This document shows positions 11,040 to 12,068 of a stretch of 12,068 nucleotides of DNA, in pieces (the first letter of the stretch is position 1; each line of letters begins with the position of its first letter). The stretch covers positions 1 through 12,068 of the forward strand of contig CAZUCT010000226.1 in the NCBI GenBank assembly GCA_964619285.1, written 5' to 3'. The stretch comes from CALKCV01 sp964619285. GTDB taxonomy: Bacteria > Cyanobacteriota > Cyanobacteriia > Cyanobacteriales > Microcoleaceae. A program made the position numbers and the translations under genes. The notes under the pieces were generated by a model. The model was not told the origin of the DNA. It did not search any database and was given only the letters and a program-made list of their open reading frames with translations.

Positions 11040-12068
11040 ATGCTTGATTTTTTAGAATCAAGGTCAAGCAGTCTGGGGTCGAGGTCCAGCGACCCAGTTA
11101 TGGCTGCGATAAATGGGGAATCGGACGATGGGGAGCGATCGCTCCTGAATTTTAGCGCCGAGAGTTCCGATGTTTCGGAGAAGATAGTACCGATGTCGGG
11201 ACCGGATCCGTTAGAGTTGGACAAGCCCATCGGTGAGGACGAGTTCGTTCGCGAGGCGCGACGGACGGGGACAGATCCGCTGACGGGTAGCGATGAGCCT
11301 GCAATTCAAACTCGCAACGGTTCCGATCTGGCGGGTAACAATCGTCGGAGGGCTTACAATATTGGTACTCTGGACGGGAACGAATCTTATAGCGATTCGG
11401 TGAATCGGAGGGACCGCAAGGATTTTTATCAATTTAGCGTCGATAGCAGGGGTCGAGTAGAGATTGATTTATCCGGCTTGAGCGATAATGCCGACCTGTT
11501 TCTGCACAACAGTCGGGGTAAAGCGATTAAAAGGTCGAGGCGCAACGGTAGTGCTTCGGAAAGTATTAGTCGCCTTCTCAACCCAGGGGATTATTATGTA
11601 CAGGTGAAATCGAGGACTAGGAGCGTTAGCACCGACTACAATTTAGGGTTGAACTTCACCGAACTAACCCCAGACAATGCCGGTAACAACCGGCGCAATG
11701 CGCGAGATTTGGGAAACTTAAGCTTAATCCTCTTCGGTAGCGAGTCTTACAATGACTTTGTGGGAAGGGGCGATCGGGCGGACTTTTACACCTTTACTTT
11801 AGACGGGGAAACGGATGTAGGTATTTCCCTGGACGGGTTGAGCGGCAATGCGGATTTGCATTTGTTTAAGAATGGGACGAGAGGGGTTGTTGGGCGATCG
11901 ACCAACTCGGGCAGCAGCAGCGAGTCCATTGATGAACTTCTGGGTGCGGGTACTTATTACTTGCGGGTAAAATCGAAGGGTGGAGCTGGTACCGACTATA
12001 GCTTGAGTTTGCAGGTGTCGACAATACTTGAAACCGATCCACCACCGCCACCACCGCCACCGCCGCCA
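11040..12068 (+). CDS. PPC-domain repeat protein, N-terminal part (open at window end)
   Basis: The frame is open from ATG 11040 to the window end, 343 codons with no stop. GAGGTGA at 11028-11034 lies five bases before the ATG, an excellent ribosome binding site. Residues 1-92 are polar, acidic and probably disordered. Two homologous beta-sandwich modules follow, about 98-207 and 214-327. Each has the pattern GNNRR, DFY(Q/T)F, (S/D)GLS(D/G)NADL(F/H)L, SES(I), G(D/T)YY(V/L)(Q/R)VKS and TDY(N/S)L. This fits pre-peptidase C-terminal (PPC) domains, common in secreted bacterial proteins. Residues 334-343 are a run of prolines that continues to the edge, probably a linker to another domain. No signal peptide or membrane segment is seen, so export, if any, would depend on C-terminal signals such as type I secretion. 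Function of the whole protein is unknown. Confidence 0.8.
   Translation, partial: MLDFLESRSSSLGSRSSDPVMAAINGESDDGERSLLNFSAESSDVSEKIVPMSGPDPLELDKPIGEDEFVREARRTGTDPLTGSDEPAIQTRNGSDLAGNNRRRAYNIGTLDGNESYSDSVNRRDRKDFYQFSVDSRGRVEIDLSGLSDNADLFLHNSRGKAIKRSRRNGSASESISRLLNPGDYYVQVKSRTRSVSTDYNLGLNFTELTPDNAGNNRRNARDLGNLSLILFGSESYNDFVGRGDRADFYTFTLDGETDVGISLDGLSGNADLHLFKNGTRGVVGRSTNSGSSSESIDELLGAGTYYLRVKSKGGAGTDYSLSLQVSTILETDPPPPPPPPPP

Noticed and set aside
10979..11432. Minus-strand frames near 10979-11230 and 11211-11432
   Set aside because: They lie antisense to the PPC-protein gene, which has a strong ribosome binding site and two recognisable domains.

Overview
The window looks like chromosomal DNA of a filamentous cyanobacterium. 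The octamer GCGATCGC and its core occur repeatedly, including inside genes. Intergenic spaces carry heptanucleotide tandem repeats (STRRs), dispersed perfect palindromes and group II intron sequence, and the proteins read as cyanobacterial. I cannot name the genus from sequence alone; an Oscillatoria/Microcoleus-like lineage is an inference from the repeat style.

Layout. Positions 1-421 (minus) hold the 5' part of a group II intron whose rest lies left of the window. It is inserted into the start of a broken toxin-antitoxin-like pair: a PIN-toxin N-terminal stub at 435-482 and a frameshifted antitoxin-like gene at 479-749. Positions 1055-8603 are ordinary housekeeping and metabolic genes: a membrane desaturase (+), a small P-loop kinase (-), a DUF4126-type membrane protein (+), pyruvate kinase (-), a GlgX-type glycogen debranching enzyme (-) and an alpha/beta hydrolase (-). 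A MITE-like inverted-repeat element (8678-8863) separates the hydrolase from an SDR oxidoreductase (-, 8864-9619). Immediately upstream of the SDR gene lies a complete, ORF-less group II intron of 750 nt (9640-10389, minus). Its domain V, domain VI and both splice boundaries are readable. Positions 10390-11039 are degraded: a 25-bp tandem repeat, a frameshifted P-loop NTPase remnant and a possible tiny ORF. From 11040 to the window end runs an open (+) reading frame with two pre-peptidase C-terminal (PPC) domains and a polyproline tail.

How the parts relate. GlgX (glycogen to maltodextrins) and pyruvate kinase (PEP to pyruvate) are neighbours on one strand, separated by a palindrome, and both belong to carbohydrate catabolism. 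The hydrolase lies directly upstream of glgX and may be co-transcribed with it. The most interesting system is the intron pair. The two copies are about 90% identical over their shared ~420 nt, and the differences cluster in a few loops. Two of those loops behave as exon-binding sites: each copy's guide pairs with the exon beside that same copy. This suggests one intron family with re-specified guides at two sites in 10 kb. The full copy encodes no maturase, so it would need one in trans.
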